Source: Verrucomicrobiota bacterium (lineage in GTDB: Bacteria; Verrucomicrobiota; Verrucomicrobiia; Verrucomicrobiales; Verrucomicrobiaceae). Taken from it: 46,099 bases of DNA. The stretch spans positions 1-46,099 of the forward strand of contig CAUJJC010000132.1 in the NCBI GenBank assembly GCA_963204975.1, read 5' to 3'. Shown one piece after another: positions 23,870 to 32,451 of the stretch (position 1 is its first letter; each line of letters opens with the position of its first letter). Position numbers and translations under genes: made by a program. The notes beneath the pieces were generated by a model that worked only from the letters and a program-made list of their open reading frames with translations, did not search any database and was not told the origin of the DNA.

Positions 23870-25237
23870 TCAAATGCGAACACGTTGGCCGTGGGTGTAA
23901 ACATTCAGCGTGGGCTCGCGCAAGAATCCTACGAGCGTCTGATTGGCATCGTGAGCGAAGTCCACCGCGAGACTGGAAGGTGCCGAGATCGCGGCCACGA
24001 GCGCAATGCCCCCTGCCAGCGCCTTCTGAATCATCTCGAACGAGACCCGACCACTGAGAAAGAGGATGTGCTGATCGAAGGGCAGCAAGTTGTTCAGCAA
24101 GCCGTAGCCGAGGATCTTATCGAGGGCGTTGTGCCGCCCCACGTCCTCGCGCAGCACGATGAGATTGCCATCAAGGTCAAAGAGCGCCGAGGCATGGAGA
24201 CCACCGGTTTTGGCGAAGTTGTCCTGAGCTGCCCGCAGCTTGTCGCCAAGGCTCCAGAGCAGGGCCGGGGAGACGTGCCAGTCCACGTGAACCGGGGCAA
24301 AGCGTTGGAACACGGACTCGATACTGGTCTTGCCACACAGACCGCAACTCGAAGCACTGAAGACATGGCGGGTGAGGGAGTCCCAGTTCACCACGGCCCC
24401 GCCGAGGAGCACATCGACGATGTTGCCCTTGCTGTCTGTATTGGCCGGGCACTGGGAGATTTCGAGGATGTCACGCGGGCGCTGCACCACACCTTCACTC
24501 ACGAGGAATCCAGCCGCTAGCTCGCGATCATGCCCGGGCGTGCGCATCACCACCGCCACGCTGCGACCTTCCACACGAATCTCCAGTGGCTCCTCCACGG
24601 CGGTGACATCCGTGATCTCTGCCGCAGGTTGATCGCGATGGAGCCGCGTGATCGGTGTGATCGCAGTGCTGCGGTCGAGCTGGAGATCGGTGGGCGTGTT
24701 CACGTTGCGAAAGTAGTGCTCGTGACCAGGAGCGAGGTCAATCACGTCGATCAGGCCCAGCTCAGCAGCCTTGGCCATCAAAGGCTGGAGCGCGAGTTCG
24801 CGCCGTTCGAGTGCGCCTTCGATCAAAGGCAGCATCTCGGGCGTGTAGTAAGCACACAAGGGCTCGAACCCATTCTCCAGGCGGGCGACGGCTCCACGTT
24901 GCCGAGATAGAAAATGCGAGCGGAGGAAGTCGCTGGTCATCTGCGGCATGTCGGTCGCCAGCACGAGCAAGGGCATGTTGGCGAGTCGCAAGCAACGGGC
25001 GATGGCTCCGAGTGGACCTTCGTCGGACCCGGGCGGATCGAGCACGAGTTCGGCACCATCGGGTGGGCGGATCGCTTGAGATTCGCGAGCGGCAATCTGC
25101 AGTCGCGAAGGCGAAAGCGACTCGAGTTTTCGGCACTGATGCAGCCACAGCGGCTCGCCTTGCCAGTCGAGCATCGCCTTGTCCTTGCCCATGCGGGTGG
25201 ACTTCCCGCCAGCGATCAATGCGGCGGTAAAGTTCAT
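23870..25237 (-). CDS. MobA-FdhD fusion: Mo-cofactor guanylyltransferase plus sulfurtransferase
   Basis: Product of 455 aa joining two enzymes normally encoded apart. Residues 1 to about 187 are MobA-like, with the nucleotide loop LIAGGKSTRMGKDKAML and LATDMPQM; MobA attaches GMP to molybdopterin. Residues about 192-455 are FdhD-like, with the sulfur-carrying CGLC at 298-301, then GLHASALFD, REDVGRHNALDK and SGRVSFEMIQKA. FdhD moves sulfur from a cysteine desulfurase to the bis-MGD cofactor of formate dehydrogenase. Both halves keep their key motifs. The start overlaps the MOSC gene stop (ATGA), and the desulfurase gene follows after 1 bp. No formate dehydrogenase gene is in the window. Confidence 0.94.
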   Translation of the reverse strand: MNFTAALIAGGKSTRMGKDKAMLDWQGEPLWLHQCRKLESLSPSRLQIAARESQAIRPPDGAELVLDPPGSDEGPLGAIARCLRLANMPLLVLATDMPQMTSDFLRSHFLSRQRGAVARLENGFEPLCAYYTPEMLPLIEGALERRELALQPLMAKAAELGLIDVIDLAPGHEHYFRNVNTPTDLQLDRSTAITPITRLHRDQPAAEITDVTAVEEPLEIRVEGRSVAVVMRTPGHDRELAAGFLVSEGVVQRPRDILEISQCPANTDSKGNIVDVLLGGAVVNWDSLTRHVFSASSCGLCGKTSIESVFQRFAPVHVDWHVSPALLWSLGDKLRAAQDNFAKTGGLHASALFDLDGNLIVLREDVGRHNALDKILGYGLLNNLLPFDQHILFLSGRVSFEMIQKALAGGIALVAAISAPSSLAVDFAHDANQTLVGFLREPTLNVYTHGQRVRI

Positions 25238-25692
25238 GTTTCGCGGCGCAGCACGCCATCGGTGAGGATCTTTGCCCGGAGCCCGCCGTGCCCTTTAAGA
25301 GCGGCTTCAGCGCCCTCGGCAAAGGCTTGATTCATCCAGTGACAGGGGGCGCTCTCCTGAGTGCCCAGGAAGCGAATCCCCTGGACTTCGAATTCTTTGC
25401 CAATCAATGAGTTAAGGTCGATGCCACGAGTGATGACGTTGCGGCGGAACACACCCGCATGAAGGCCTGACTCACCGAACTGCTCGCACAGGCGTTCATA
25501 GACCTCCAACTCGAAGAACGTGATCTGGCCCTTGTAGTCCTCCTTGTAGTCGAAGAAGCGGTCGCCGCGCAGTCCTTTGCCAGCGACGCATTCCACGGAC
25601 TCAACCTCCTGCATTGGCTCTGTGCCGGGAGGTTGGCCGTGGTGACCGTAGTAGATGTGGGCTGGAGAGATGAAGAGCTGACGAACTTGCAT
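25234..25692 (-). CDS. MOSC-domain protein
   Basis: Product of 152 aa, essentially one MOSC domain. It shows VAGKGLRGDRFFDY, GVFRRNVITRGIDL and a conserved cysteine in SAPCHWM. MOSC domains bind molybdopterin and carry sulfur, as in Mo-cofactor sulfurases and YiiM. It is the first gene of a three-gene unit (MOSC, MobA-FdhD, cysteine desulfurase) with a 4-bp overlap to the next. It probably acts in cofactor maturation or trafficking. lexA ends 22 bp upstream on the same strand, so read-through from lexA is possible. Confidence 0.9.
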   Translation of the reverse strand: MQVRQLFISPAHIYYGHHGQPPGTEPMQEVESVECVAGKGLRGDRFFDYKEDYKGQITFFELEVYERLCEQFGESGLHAGVFRRNVITRGIDLNSLIGKEFEVQGIRFLGTQESAPCHWMNQAFAEGAEAALKGHGGLRAKILTDGVLRRET

Positions 25693-25714
25693 GGTAACTG
25701 CAAGTTACGCTCTA

Positions 25715-26344
25715 TCAGCCTTGGCGGATTAAAGCAACCATCACGCCCTGCACCACGAGTTCGCGGACGGGGATGAGGTCGGGGAAAGCCGGGTTCTCGG
25801 CTTTCAGGTAAGGGGAACCGTTATTGACTACGTAGCGCTTGAGAGTGGTTTCGCCGTCGATAAGGGCGGCAACGATGTCACGAGGGCGAGGTTCGCGAAC
25901 TTCGAGGATCACGGAGTCGCCATCACAGATGTGGGCGTCGATCATCGACTCACCACGCACTTTCAGGGCGAAGGTGCGTGCATTGCGAGCAAGCCCGAGA
26001 GTATTCAAATCGACCGAGATATTGCCCACGGTGTCCTGCTCAATATCGGCAGCCGCCATCCCGGCGGGGATCTGACCGAAGACGGGAATGTCCATCATCT
26101 CGCCACGGCTGAGGTCACCAGGGAAAACAACGGCACGAGCTTTGCCAGCGTGGCGCTGAATGACTCCCTTCTTTTCCAGAGCGCGGAGATGGCTCATCGC
26201 GGCGGTCTGGCTTGCGAAACCAAAGTGGCGCTGGATCTCGCGAGTGGAGGGCATCACACCGTGCTCGCGCTGATGATCACGAAGGAAGTTGAGTAACTGC
26301 TTCTGGCGCTCTGTGAGCGTGTCGGCTTTGCTTGCAATGAACAT
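25715..26344 (-). CDS. lexA: LexA repressor
   Basis: Product of 209 aa. An N-terminal winged helix (TLTERQKQLLNFLRDH...MPSTREIQRHFGFAS) is followed by the S24 peptidase-like domain. The self-cleavage site is A94-G95 in IPAGMA, the catalytic serine is S133 (GESM) and the lysine K169 (TLKRY). It represses DNA-damage genes and cleaves itself when RecA filaments form. A TGTTC-N4-GAAC site lies upstream at 26450-26463, consistent with autoregulation. No SOS mutagenesis genes are adjacent; the downstream Mo-cofactor genes could be co-transcribed but there is no reason to think they are SOS genes. Confidence 0.95.
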   Translation of the reverse strand: MFIASKADTLTERQKQLLNFLRDHQREHGVMPSTREIQRHFGFASQTAAMSHLRALEKKGVIQRHAGKARAVVFPGDLSRGEMMDIPVFGQIPAGMAAADIEQDTVGNISVDLNTLGLARNARTFALKVRGESMIDAHICDGDSVILEVREPRPRDIVAALIDGETTLKRYVVNNGSPYLKAENPAFPDLIPVRELVVQGVMVALIRQG

Positions 26345-26432
26345 GGTTGGTTAGGTGGTTGGTTGAACGCCCTTATCAAACCTCTAGCGATTCATCTCCG
26401 CAAGGAACATTTAGGTTTTCGCCCTGATGCTA

Positions 26433-26463
26433 ACATGAACATTTGCTCATGTTCCGCTGAACC
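26433..26463. promoter_or_regulatory. Probable LexA operator and nested inverted repeats upstream of lexA
   Basis: TGTTC-CGCT-GAACC at 26450-26463 matches 9 of 10 fixed positions of TGTTC-N4-GAACA, the motif I recall being reported for Verrucomicrobia LexA. It overlaps a second symmetry: GAACAT (26437-26442) with ATGTTC (26449-26454), and ACATGA (26433-26438) with TCATGT (26447-26452). It lies about 106 bp before the lexA start. Confidence 0.65.
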
Positions 26464-26555
26464 TTGATTTGGACATGCCGGACGACTCGTTTGTTTGAGT
26501 GCCCGGGCGGGCAAAATGATCATTATTTGCCATTCCGTGAACCATCAATTTTTGA

Positions 26556-26630
26556 TGGCGACCCCTACGGGACTCGAACCCGTGTCGCATCCGTGAAAGG
26601 GATGTGTCCTAACCGCTAGACGAAGGGGTC
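26556..26630 (-). tRNA. tRNA-Glu (anticodon UUC)
   Basis: The minus strand folds as a full cloverleaf. Acceptor GACCCCT pairs with AGGGGTC, the D-arm contains TAGCGGTTAGGA, the anticodon loop is CTTTCAC with TTC in the middle, and the T-arm is ACGGG-TTCGAGT-CCCGT. The 3' CCA is encoded (26558-26556). Just beyond, CCATCAA-ttt-TTGATGG (26542-26558) forms a hairpin that includes the encoded CCA and may help 3' processing or termination. Confidence 0.97.
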
Positions 26631-26803
26631 TCGTTTGCGCGGGCCGTGACAGTGCCGTCTTTATCGTTGGTGGCAAGAAGAAATTTGATCTCTTCACGAA
26701 TGTTTGAGCACGCAATCGTTTGGCTGTGACTTGACGAATCTTCGGTGGTGCGATGCTTCGAAGTGAAGATGAAGATCTCAGGCGAGCAGCCTGTGCCTGG
26801 ACG

Positions 26804-27400
26804 TTACGGCAACTCCTTCAACTGAATGCGACGATACTCCATCAGGCTGCGGTCACCTTCCAGGCCGATGGGTCCCGTGGCAGGGAGAGCGAGGGCAGCT
26901 TCGAGGACTTCACCATTGCAGGTGCAGTGAGCGACTCCGTCTTTCACAGTGACTTCGATCAGGTTCCATTCCTGCGGCTTGTATAGCTTCAACTCCTTGT
27001 AGGGACCGGCGACGAGGTAGTCACGGCATTGGAGCTGGGGCTTGCGAATGAAGACGCCGCTGTCCGCATTCACAGCGGCGCGGAATTCGAGCTTAAGCAC
27101 GAAGTTCTTCGGGAACTCGGCGACGGTGTAGAGCTGGCCGGTGAGCTTGTCAGCCTCGGTGGGGAAGTTCACTCGGATGATGCCATCCTTGGCCGAGTAG
27201 TAATGATCTTCGGACTCCACCTGGCCATCGAACTTCGTGAGGATTTCGCCGGGTTTGGGATCATCCTTCTTGGTCTTGGCGCGATAGCACCAGCCGCTGA
27301 GGTCTTTGCCATTGAAGAGGGAGATAAAGCCGGGCTCAGGGGTCCAGTCGTCAGCGTGAACAAGCGTGGTGATAGCGAGGAGAGTGATCAGTAGGCGCAT
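26804..27400 (-). CDS. Secreted DUF1080 (3-keto-disaccharide hydrolase family) protein
   Basis: Product of 198 aa from the ATG at 27400 (MRLLITLLAITTLVHA, a signal peptide). Mature sequence begins DDWTPEPGFISLFNGKDLSGW, the standard opening of this concanavalin-like fold. It continues with FVLKLEFRAAVNADSGVFIRKP, EWNLIEVTVKDGVAHCTCNGE and GPIGLEGDRSLMEYRRIQLKEL. Members hydrolyse 3-ketosugar glycosides or bind carbohydrates in Bacteroidota and Verrucomicrobiota. It lies 54 bp after the PPC-domain gene on the same strand and may be the last gene of that operon. Confidence 0.9.
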   Translation of the reverse strand: MRLLITLLAITTLVHADDWTPEPGFISLFNGKDLSGWCYRAKTKKDDPKPGEILTKFDGQVESEDHYYSAKDGIIRVNFPTEADKLTGQLYTVAEFPKNFVLKLEFRAAVNADSGVFIRKPQLQCRDYLVAGPYKELKLYKPQEWNLIEVTVKDGVAHCTCNGEVLEAALALPATGPIGLEGDRSLMEYRRIQLKELP

Positions 27401-27454
27401 GGCCGGAGCATGATGAACCGGCTGCCGTGGAGCAAGCCTAATCTTGATCACAAG

Positions 27455-29455
27455 TCACTTCGCGGGCTTCACTGGCACGGTGCGCACATCGACGAGCAAC
27501 TCATCCACGGGCACGAGATGGCGGTAGATGAAGGCCTGCATCATGTCCTCGGCGGGCACGGCATCGGTGGTGAGTTTCTCTCCCGTCTCTTCATCGACAA
27601 TGGCGGTGCCTTCCACATGGAGGACGGCTGGCTTCTCTGCGGCTGAGGAAGGCACGCTGAGGGTAACATCGGTCACATCTTTACCTGCTGGAACGGTGGC
27701 CCCTTTGAGTTCGAAGCCGGAGGGGCTATCCTTGAGCTTGAGCGCAATCTCTCCAGCGAAGCCATCCTCGCGCAGCGCATGAATGGTCAGCCGCGTGGTG
27801 CCGCCAGGCTGGGCATTGACGGTGGCGGGTGTGACGCGCAACTGGAACGCGGGACGCGCGGGGGTAACTCGCAGCCGGTAGGCATGGTGCTGGCCGCCTT
27901 GGTTCTGCGTGTCCGTTACGCGCACGAAGCATTCGCCTGAGTCGGGTAGCTTCACGACCAGTCGTGAGTCTGCATGGTGTGTGGTGAGTCCGGCGGCGAG
28001 GTCTTCGTGATCATCGTTAGTATCGAGTTCCTTGCCTGTGGAATCAAACACCGTGAGGCTGGCATCGAGCGGCGAACCCAGACGGCGCGCGAAGACTTCG
28101 AAGACGGTGGGCTTGTTGCCGCGGCCTTTGACTTGGTAGTAGTCGGCGTCGCGTGGGGCGTCGATGCGTCCGTTGATCACGATGGGGGGCTTGAGTTGCA
28201 TGCCAACGCCGAGCCGGTCATTGGGCTCACGTTCGGATTCTTCTGCGAAGTCGTCGATCTGGAAGGGGATGGAGTTCGAGGTCCAGGGTCCCACTGTGGC
28301 ATTGAGCGAGATGAGGCCAGGCTTCTCTGGGGCGGTGAAACGTTGCTTGAACTGATCGCGCAGATTGCCACCCATGAAGGTGACTTCGGTGGTCGATCCT
28401 GCCTTGGCCCCGAGCGGTGAGATGCCAGTGATGAAGGGCAGCTCACCAATGGTGATGCGATACACGAAATCCTCGCGGCCTCGGTAGATCGAGTCATGCA
28501 CCTTCACTTGGAACTCGCCATCCGAAGGGATCTTGTAGAAGAGCACGGGATCGGGATCGAAGTGATAATCATCCGCATAGGCCACCTCTACGCCCTCGGG
28601 ATTGGTCAATGAAACGATGGCCTGAAACCAGCCCGGCACGGCATCGGCCAGGTAAGGGATCAAATGGCGGGCTTGCACCGAGATGACGATCTGGTCGTCC
28701 TTCTTGGCCTGAATGGAAAAGCCATCCACCTCGCCGGGCAGCACGCGACCATTGATCGTGACGGGCAGCGTGGCGGTGGGGGTGACGAGCGCCTTCTTGG
28801 TCTTCTCGTGCTTGCGATAGGTGGCGGCTCCGCCGGTGTAGTGCTCGAAGTCGAACTCAGGCGGCGGCTCGGCTTCACGAATCTCTGTGTGCTGGCCCAC
28901 CACGAAGCGCATCGGATTGCTCACGCCACCAGCGGTGTGCAGCCGCCAGTAGCGAGTGCCATACGCGGCATTCTCCGCGATGGTCATCTTCACGCGCACG
29001 GTCTCACCGATTTGAAGATTCTGCTGCTGCTTCGGGTCATTGCGGCGGCGGTCGTATTCAGAGAGCTGAAGCAAATCACGCTCCGTCACTTCGGCCTCGC
29101 GCATGAGGCGGCGAATGGTAGGCAGCATGTCGCTCGGTGAGACCTTACCTGTGGAGCGAAGCTCCTTCATCTTTGTCTGCATCTCGCGCACCTTCTCCCG
29201 CATGTCACCTGCGGCCACGGCACCGAGCGGCTTGATGTGCTCCAGGATCTCTGCGGTCACGCCTTCACCAGAGATGATGGCACCTTTGGGTTCGTCGAGT
29301 CCCTGGCCACCCACGACTACCTCAAAGGTTCGCCCCGCCTGACCACCCGCTGGATAGATGAAGCCGATGCGGGGTGCGCGTTGAGCATGGGCACTCAGCG
29401 AGAAGGCCGCGATGAATGCGAAGACGAATGGGTGCAGGAGTTTCATGGCGAGCAT
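27455..29455 (-). CDS. Secreted protein with pre-peptidase C-terminal (PPC) domains
   Basis: Product of 666 aa from ATG 29455. That start overlaps the stop of the DUF1501 gene as TGATG, pointing to coupled translation; ATG 29446 (MKLLHPFVFAF) is an alternative, and both keep the signal peptide ending SAHA. The N-terminal part has GFIYPAGGQAGRTFEVVVGGQGLD, an IPT/TIG-like fold, followed by a helical linker (about 75-135). Several beta domains follow; PPC-like signatures such as EREPNDRLGVG and ADYYQVKGRGNKPTVFEVFARRLGSPLDASLTV are visible. It is likely a periplasmic or surface binding protein working with the DUF1501 and DUF1553 proteins of this operon. Confidence 0.85.
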   Translation of the reverse strand: MLAMKLLHPFVFAFIAAFSLSAHAQRAPRIGFIYPAGGQAGRTFEVVVGGQGLDEPKGAIISGEGVTAEILEHIKPLGAVAAGDMREKVREMQTKMKELRSTGKVSPSDMLPTIRRLMREAEVTERDLLQLSEYDRRRNDPKQQQNLQIGETVRVKMTIAENAAYGTRYWRLHTAGGVSNPMRFVVGQHTEIREAEPPPEFDFEHYTGGAATYRKHEKTKKALVTPTATLPVTINGRVLPGEVDGFSIQAKKDDQIVISVQARHLIPYLADAVPGWFQAIVSLTNPEGVEVAYADDYHFDPDPVLFYKIPSDGEFQVKVHDSIYRGREDFVYRITIGELPFITGISPLGAKAGSTTEVTFMGGNLRDQFKQRFTAPEKPGLISLNATVGPWTSNSIPFQIDDFAEESEREPNDRLGVGMQLKPPIVINGRIDAPRDADYYQVKGRGNKPTVFEVFARRLGSPLDASLTVFDSTGKELDTNDDHEDLAAGLTTHHADSRLVVKLPDSGECFVRVTDTQNQGGQHHAYRLRVTPARPAFQLRVTPATVNAQPGGTTRLTIHALREDGFAGEIALKLKDSPSGFELKGATVPAGKDVTDVTLSVPSSAAEKPAVLHVEGTAIVDEETGEKLTTDAVPAEDMMQAFIYRHLVPVDELLVDVRTVPVKPAK

Positions 29456-30840
29456 CACATGATCTCTTTCAGCAAGCCGCCCATGGGCACCTTTTCTTCT
29501 TTGCCAGGCACTACATACGTCAGTGTGCCGAGCGGGTGAGGCAGCTTTGATTCGGCGGGAATGCCGAGCTGCTGGTAGATGCTGCCAATGACATCCGCAG
29601 GATACACCGGGCGATCTTTGACCTCCTCGGCAGTGGCATTCGAAGAGCCGACGACCTGCCCGCCTTTGAACCCACCACCTGCGAGGAGTGCGGAAAACAC
29701 CTTCCCGTAGTGATGTCGACCACCGTTCCAGGGGGACTCGGTCTGCACCTTCGGCGTGCGGCCGAACTCACCCAGGCACCACACAATCGTGGAGTCCAGC
29801 AGGCCGCGCTCCGATAGATCTGAGATCAAAGCGGCGAGACCCTGATCGAGTTCCGGTAGCTTCCTGTTCATCGTTTGGAAGTGCTGCTTGTGTGTGTCCC
29901 ATCCCTGGTAGTTGATCGTGACGTAAGGCACACCCTTCTCGGCGAGGCGACGTGCCATGAGGCAGCTCTGGCCAAAGGTGCTGCGCCCGTAGCGCTCGCG
30001 TGTGGCATCGGCTTCCAGCGAGAGATCGAAGAGCTTGCCCGCGTCGCCGAGGATCAGCTCGTAGGCCATTTCTTCGGACTGGAAAACGGACTTCAACGTG
30101 GAGTCACCGGGCAAGGCGCCTCCCAGGGTATTGAGCCCACGCATGAAAGCACGTCGCTCCTGCTGCCGCTGTGCCGAGATGCCGGGAGCAATGACGCCTT
30201 CCACCTCAAAAACGCTCGCTGCAGGATCACCGCCAGTGGCGAAGGGCTTGTATTTCGGCCCCAGGAACCCGGCTTCCGAGAATCGGCCCTGTGGCTGCGT
30301 GAGCACGATGTAGGGTGGGATGAGTCCCTTGTAGCCAGCATCGTAGCCTTTGAAATAGGAGGTGACGGCACCCAGGCTGGGGAACACATCACGCTCTGAG
30401 GTGCGGCCCGTCTGCACGAGATACGCGGCGGTTTCATGGCCATTGTTGCCATGCGTCATGCTGCGAATCAGCGAATACTTGTCCGCCTGCTTCGCCAGCT
30501 CAGGCAGGAGCTGGCCAATCTGGATACCATCCACGTTGGTCTTGATCGGTGCATCGAGGGCTCCTGAGAAATCGCGACCGGCCTCGGGTTTCGGATCGAA
30601 GGTGTCGATGTGCGAAGGGCCGCCCCAGAGCCAGACCTGGATGACGGTCTTCGCCTTGCCCAAAGGGGCAGCTTCCTGCGCACCAATGCCGAAGGGCTCC
30701 ATGAGAAGCAGGCCGGCGGAGCCATACACACACCGCCGCATGGCCTCGCGGCGTGTCAGCGGCACACCGCCGAACAAGGAAGTGGTCTCCAAAAGATCGC
30801 GACGTTGCGCGCGGTTGAGTGGCAGCAGGGATGCGTTCAT
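29455..30840 (-). CDS. DUF1501 (alkaline-phosphatase-like fold) protein
   Basis: Product of 461 aa. Unlike the DUF1501 protein at 6030-7409 it begins with about 27 extra residues before a twin-arginine-type segment (LTRREAMRRCVYGSAGLLLM). Family motifs: VWLWGGPSHIDTFDPKP, MTHGNNGHETAAYLV, GWDTHKQHFQTMNRKL, WCLGEFGRTPKVQ and GGRHHYGKVFSALLAGGG. Gene order is DUF1549/DUF1553, DUF1501, PPC, a combination common in Planctomycetes and Verrucomicrobia. The gap to the upstream gene is 21 bp and the stop overlaps the next start. It is probably periplasmic; the substrate is unknown. Confidence 0.92.
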   Translation of the reverse strand: MNASLLPLNRAQRRDLLETTSLFGGVPLTRREAMRRCVYGSAGLLLMEPFGIGAQEAAPLGKAKTVIQVWLWGGPSHIDTFDPKPEAGRDFSGALDAPIKTNVDGIQIGQLLPELAKQADKYSLIRSMTHGNNGHETAAYLVQTGRTSERDVFPSLGAVTSYFKGYDAGYKGLIPPYIVLTQPQGRFSEAGFLGPKYKPFATGGDPAASVFEVEGVIAPGISAQRQQERRAFMRGLNTLGGALPGDSTLKSVFQSEEMAYELILGDAGKLFDLSLEADATRERYGRSTFGQSCLMARRLAEKGVPYVTINYQGWDTHKQHFQTMNRKLPELDQGLAALISDLSERGLLDSTIVWCLGEFGRTPKVQTESPWNGGRHHYGKVFSALLAGGGFKGGQVVGSSNATAEEVKDRPVYPADVIGSIYQQLGIPAESKLPHPLGTLTYVVPGKEEKVPMGGLLKEIM

Positions 30841-30861
30841 GGTGGTTCTCAGGTTGGAGTT

Positions 30862-32439
30862 TCAGTGAATGTAAATGAACTCAGGCTGATTCATCAGCGC
30901 CCACACCAGATCCTCGGCCAGCTCGCGACTGCTGGTGGACGTTGAGTCCGCATAGGCTGTGATCTTGGTCAGCTCCTTCTCCGTGGGCGGGCGTGACAGC
31001 ACGGTGATGTAGATGCGCTCCGCGAGGATGGCAGGCGAGGCATTGCCTGCCTCCGTCACCAGCGGACAGGCCTTCACCTTGCCATGCACATGACTGGAGT
31101 TGAGAAGGTGCAAACGTTGGGCTGCGCTGGTGTTGCGATTGCGCTCAGACTCGAAGCCGGTGTCGCGTGGTGGGCGTCCGTAGAGTTCCAGAAACGAACT
31201 CGTGATGCTTCCATCCGCGAGAGCGATGGCGCGCACATCCTCGGGCACAAAAGTGAAGGGCTCAGGGATCGGGCTGCTGTAGGATTCCTCGGTGCGGGTG
31301 AGCTGGTTGAGCGCGTCGATCAGCACCTCGGCTTCCATACGGCGCAGCGGATAGTGCGCGAAGTTAGCTATCGCTTCATTCGTCTCCTGCGCGGGGATCG
31401 AGGAGAGCTGGAAGGTCTGCGAGTTCAGGATGATGCGGAAGAGGTGCTTCATGTCGCAGCGCGTGGTGACGAACTCACGCTGCAACAACTCCAGCAGTGC
31501 AGGATTGGAGGGTGGGTTTTCTGCGCGATGATCGTCGGGCTCATGCACGATGCCGTGCCCCATCAGCCATGACCACACACGATTGGTGATGTTGCGGCTG
31601 AACCAGGGGTTCTCGGGGCGCAGCAGCCACTCCGCAAAGACGCCGCGCAAGTCCTCGCCGCCGCGTGGAATCTGGACTGGCTTGCCATCGGGGAAGATGG
31701 CCTGCTTGGACAGTCCTTCCTTGTCCGCATCAGGATCAAAATAGACGATTTCCTCCTTCCACTCGGCAGTGTTCTTGAACGCGATCTGGGAGAAAAAGCC
31801 GGCGAGTGCATCGAGCTTCTTCTTGGGCCACTTGTCCGCTCGTTCGCCCAAGAAGGTGAGCGCCACCGTCGCGGCCATGCCTCGTGGACTGCGATCCTGC
31901 ATGGCGCGGTAGAAGTTCACTTCGCCCTCGCGGAAGTTGCTGCCATTGGCCACCAGCAGCTCATGCACGAACTGATGGAAGGGCTTGTTGCCGCGCACGC
32001 TCGCATAGATCCAGCGATGGTAGGCCTGTGCGGCATTGGGCCAGAGCTTGATGGGAAACTCCGCCTTCACGCGCAGGATGTCGCCCCACTTCATGGTCCA
32101 GTAGTCGGCGAACTCATCGCGCTGCAGCAGCTCATCGATCAGCTTTGTGCGACGATCTGGCTCCTTGGAGGTGAGGAACTCGCGCACCTCCTCTTCTTCA
32201 GGCAGGGTGCCGATGACGCAAAGGTAGGCGCGGCGCAGAAATACGGCATCTGAGCACACGTTCGCGGGCTTGAGGTTCAGCTCATGCAGGCGCTTCAGGA
32301 CCAGTTCATCGATCTTGTCGCTCGCAGTCAGCGTTGCTCCAGTGCGGAGCTGCATGGGACTTGATTCAAAGACGGGATCAAGGGCGAGAGCGCTGCCTGC
32401 GATCAATGATGCGGCAAGAATGAAAAGACGGGCAGTCAT
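30862..32439 (-). CDS. Secreted DUF1549/DUF1553 protein without a cytochrome domain
   Basis: Product of 525 aa with a signal peptide (MTARLFILAASLIAGSALA). DUF1549 covers roughly residues 40-250 (LHELNLKPANVCSDAVFLRRAYL, then FADYWTMKWGDILRV). DUF1553 covers roughly 265-520 (WFSRNITNRVWSWLMGHGIV, RRMEAEVLIDALNQL, ITVLSRPPTEKE). Compared with the PSD1 protein at 1042-3459 it lacks the N-terminal CYECH region and the second CARCH motif, so it should not bind haem c. It lies 12 bp after the RidA-like gene and 21 bp before the DUF1501 gene, within one operon. Confidence 0.9.
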   Translation of the reverse strand: MTARLFILAASLIAGSALALDPVFESSPMQLRTGATLTASDKIDELVLKRLHELNLKPANVCSDAVFLRRAYLCVIGTLPEEEEVREFLTSKEPDRRTKLIDELLQRDEFADYWTMKWGDILRVKAEFPIKLWPNAAQAYHRWIYASVRGNKPFHQFVHELLVANGSNFREGEVNFYRAMQDRSPRGMAATVALTFLGERADKWPKKKLDALAGFFSQIAFKNTAEWKEEIVYFDPDADKEGLSKQAIFPDGKPVQIPRGGEDLRGVFAEWLLRPENPWFSRNITNRVWSWLMGHGIVHEPDDHRAENPPSNPALLELLQREFVTTRCDMKHLFRIILNSQTFQLSSIPAQETNEAIANFAHYPLRRMEAEVLIDALNQLTRTEESYSSPIPEPFTFVPEDVRAIALADGSITSSFLELYGRPPRDTGFESERNRNTSAAQRLHLLNSSHVHGKVKACPLVTEAGNASPAILAERIYITVLSRPPTEKELTKITAYADSTSTSSRELAEDLVWALMNQPEFIYIH

Positions 32440-32451
32440 GGTCTTGGCTCC

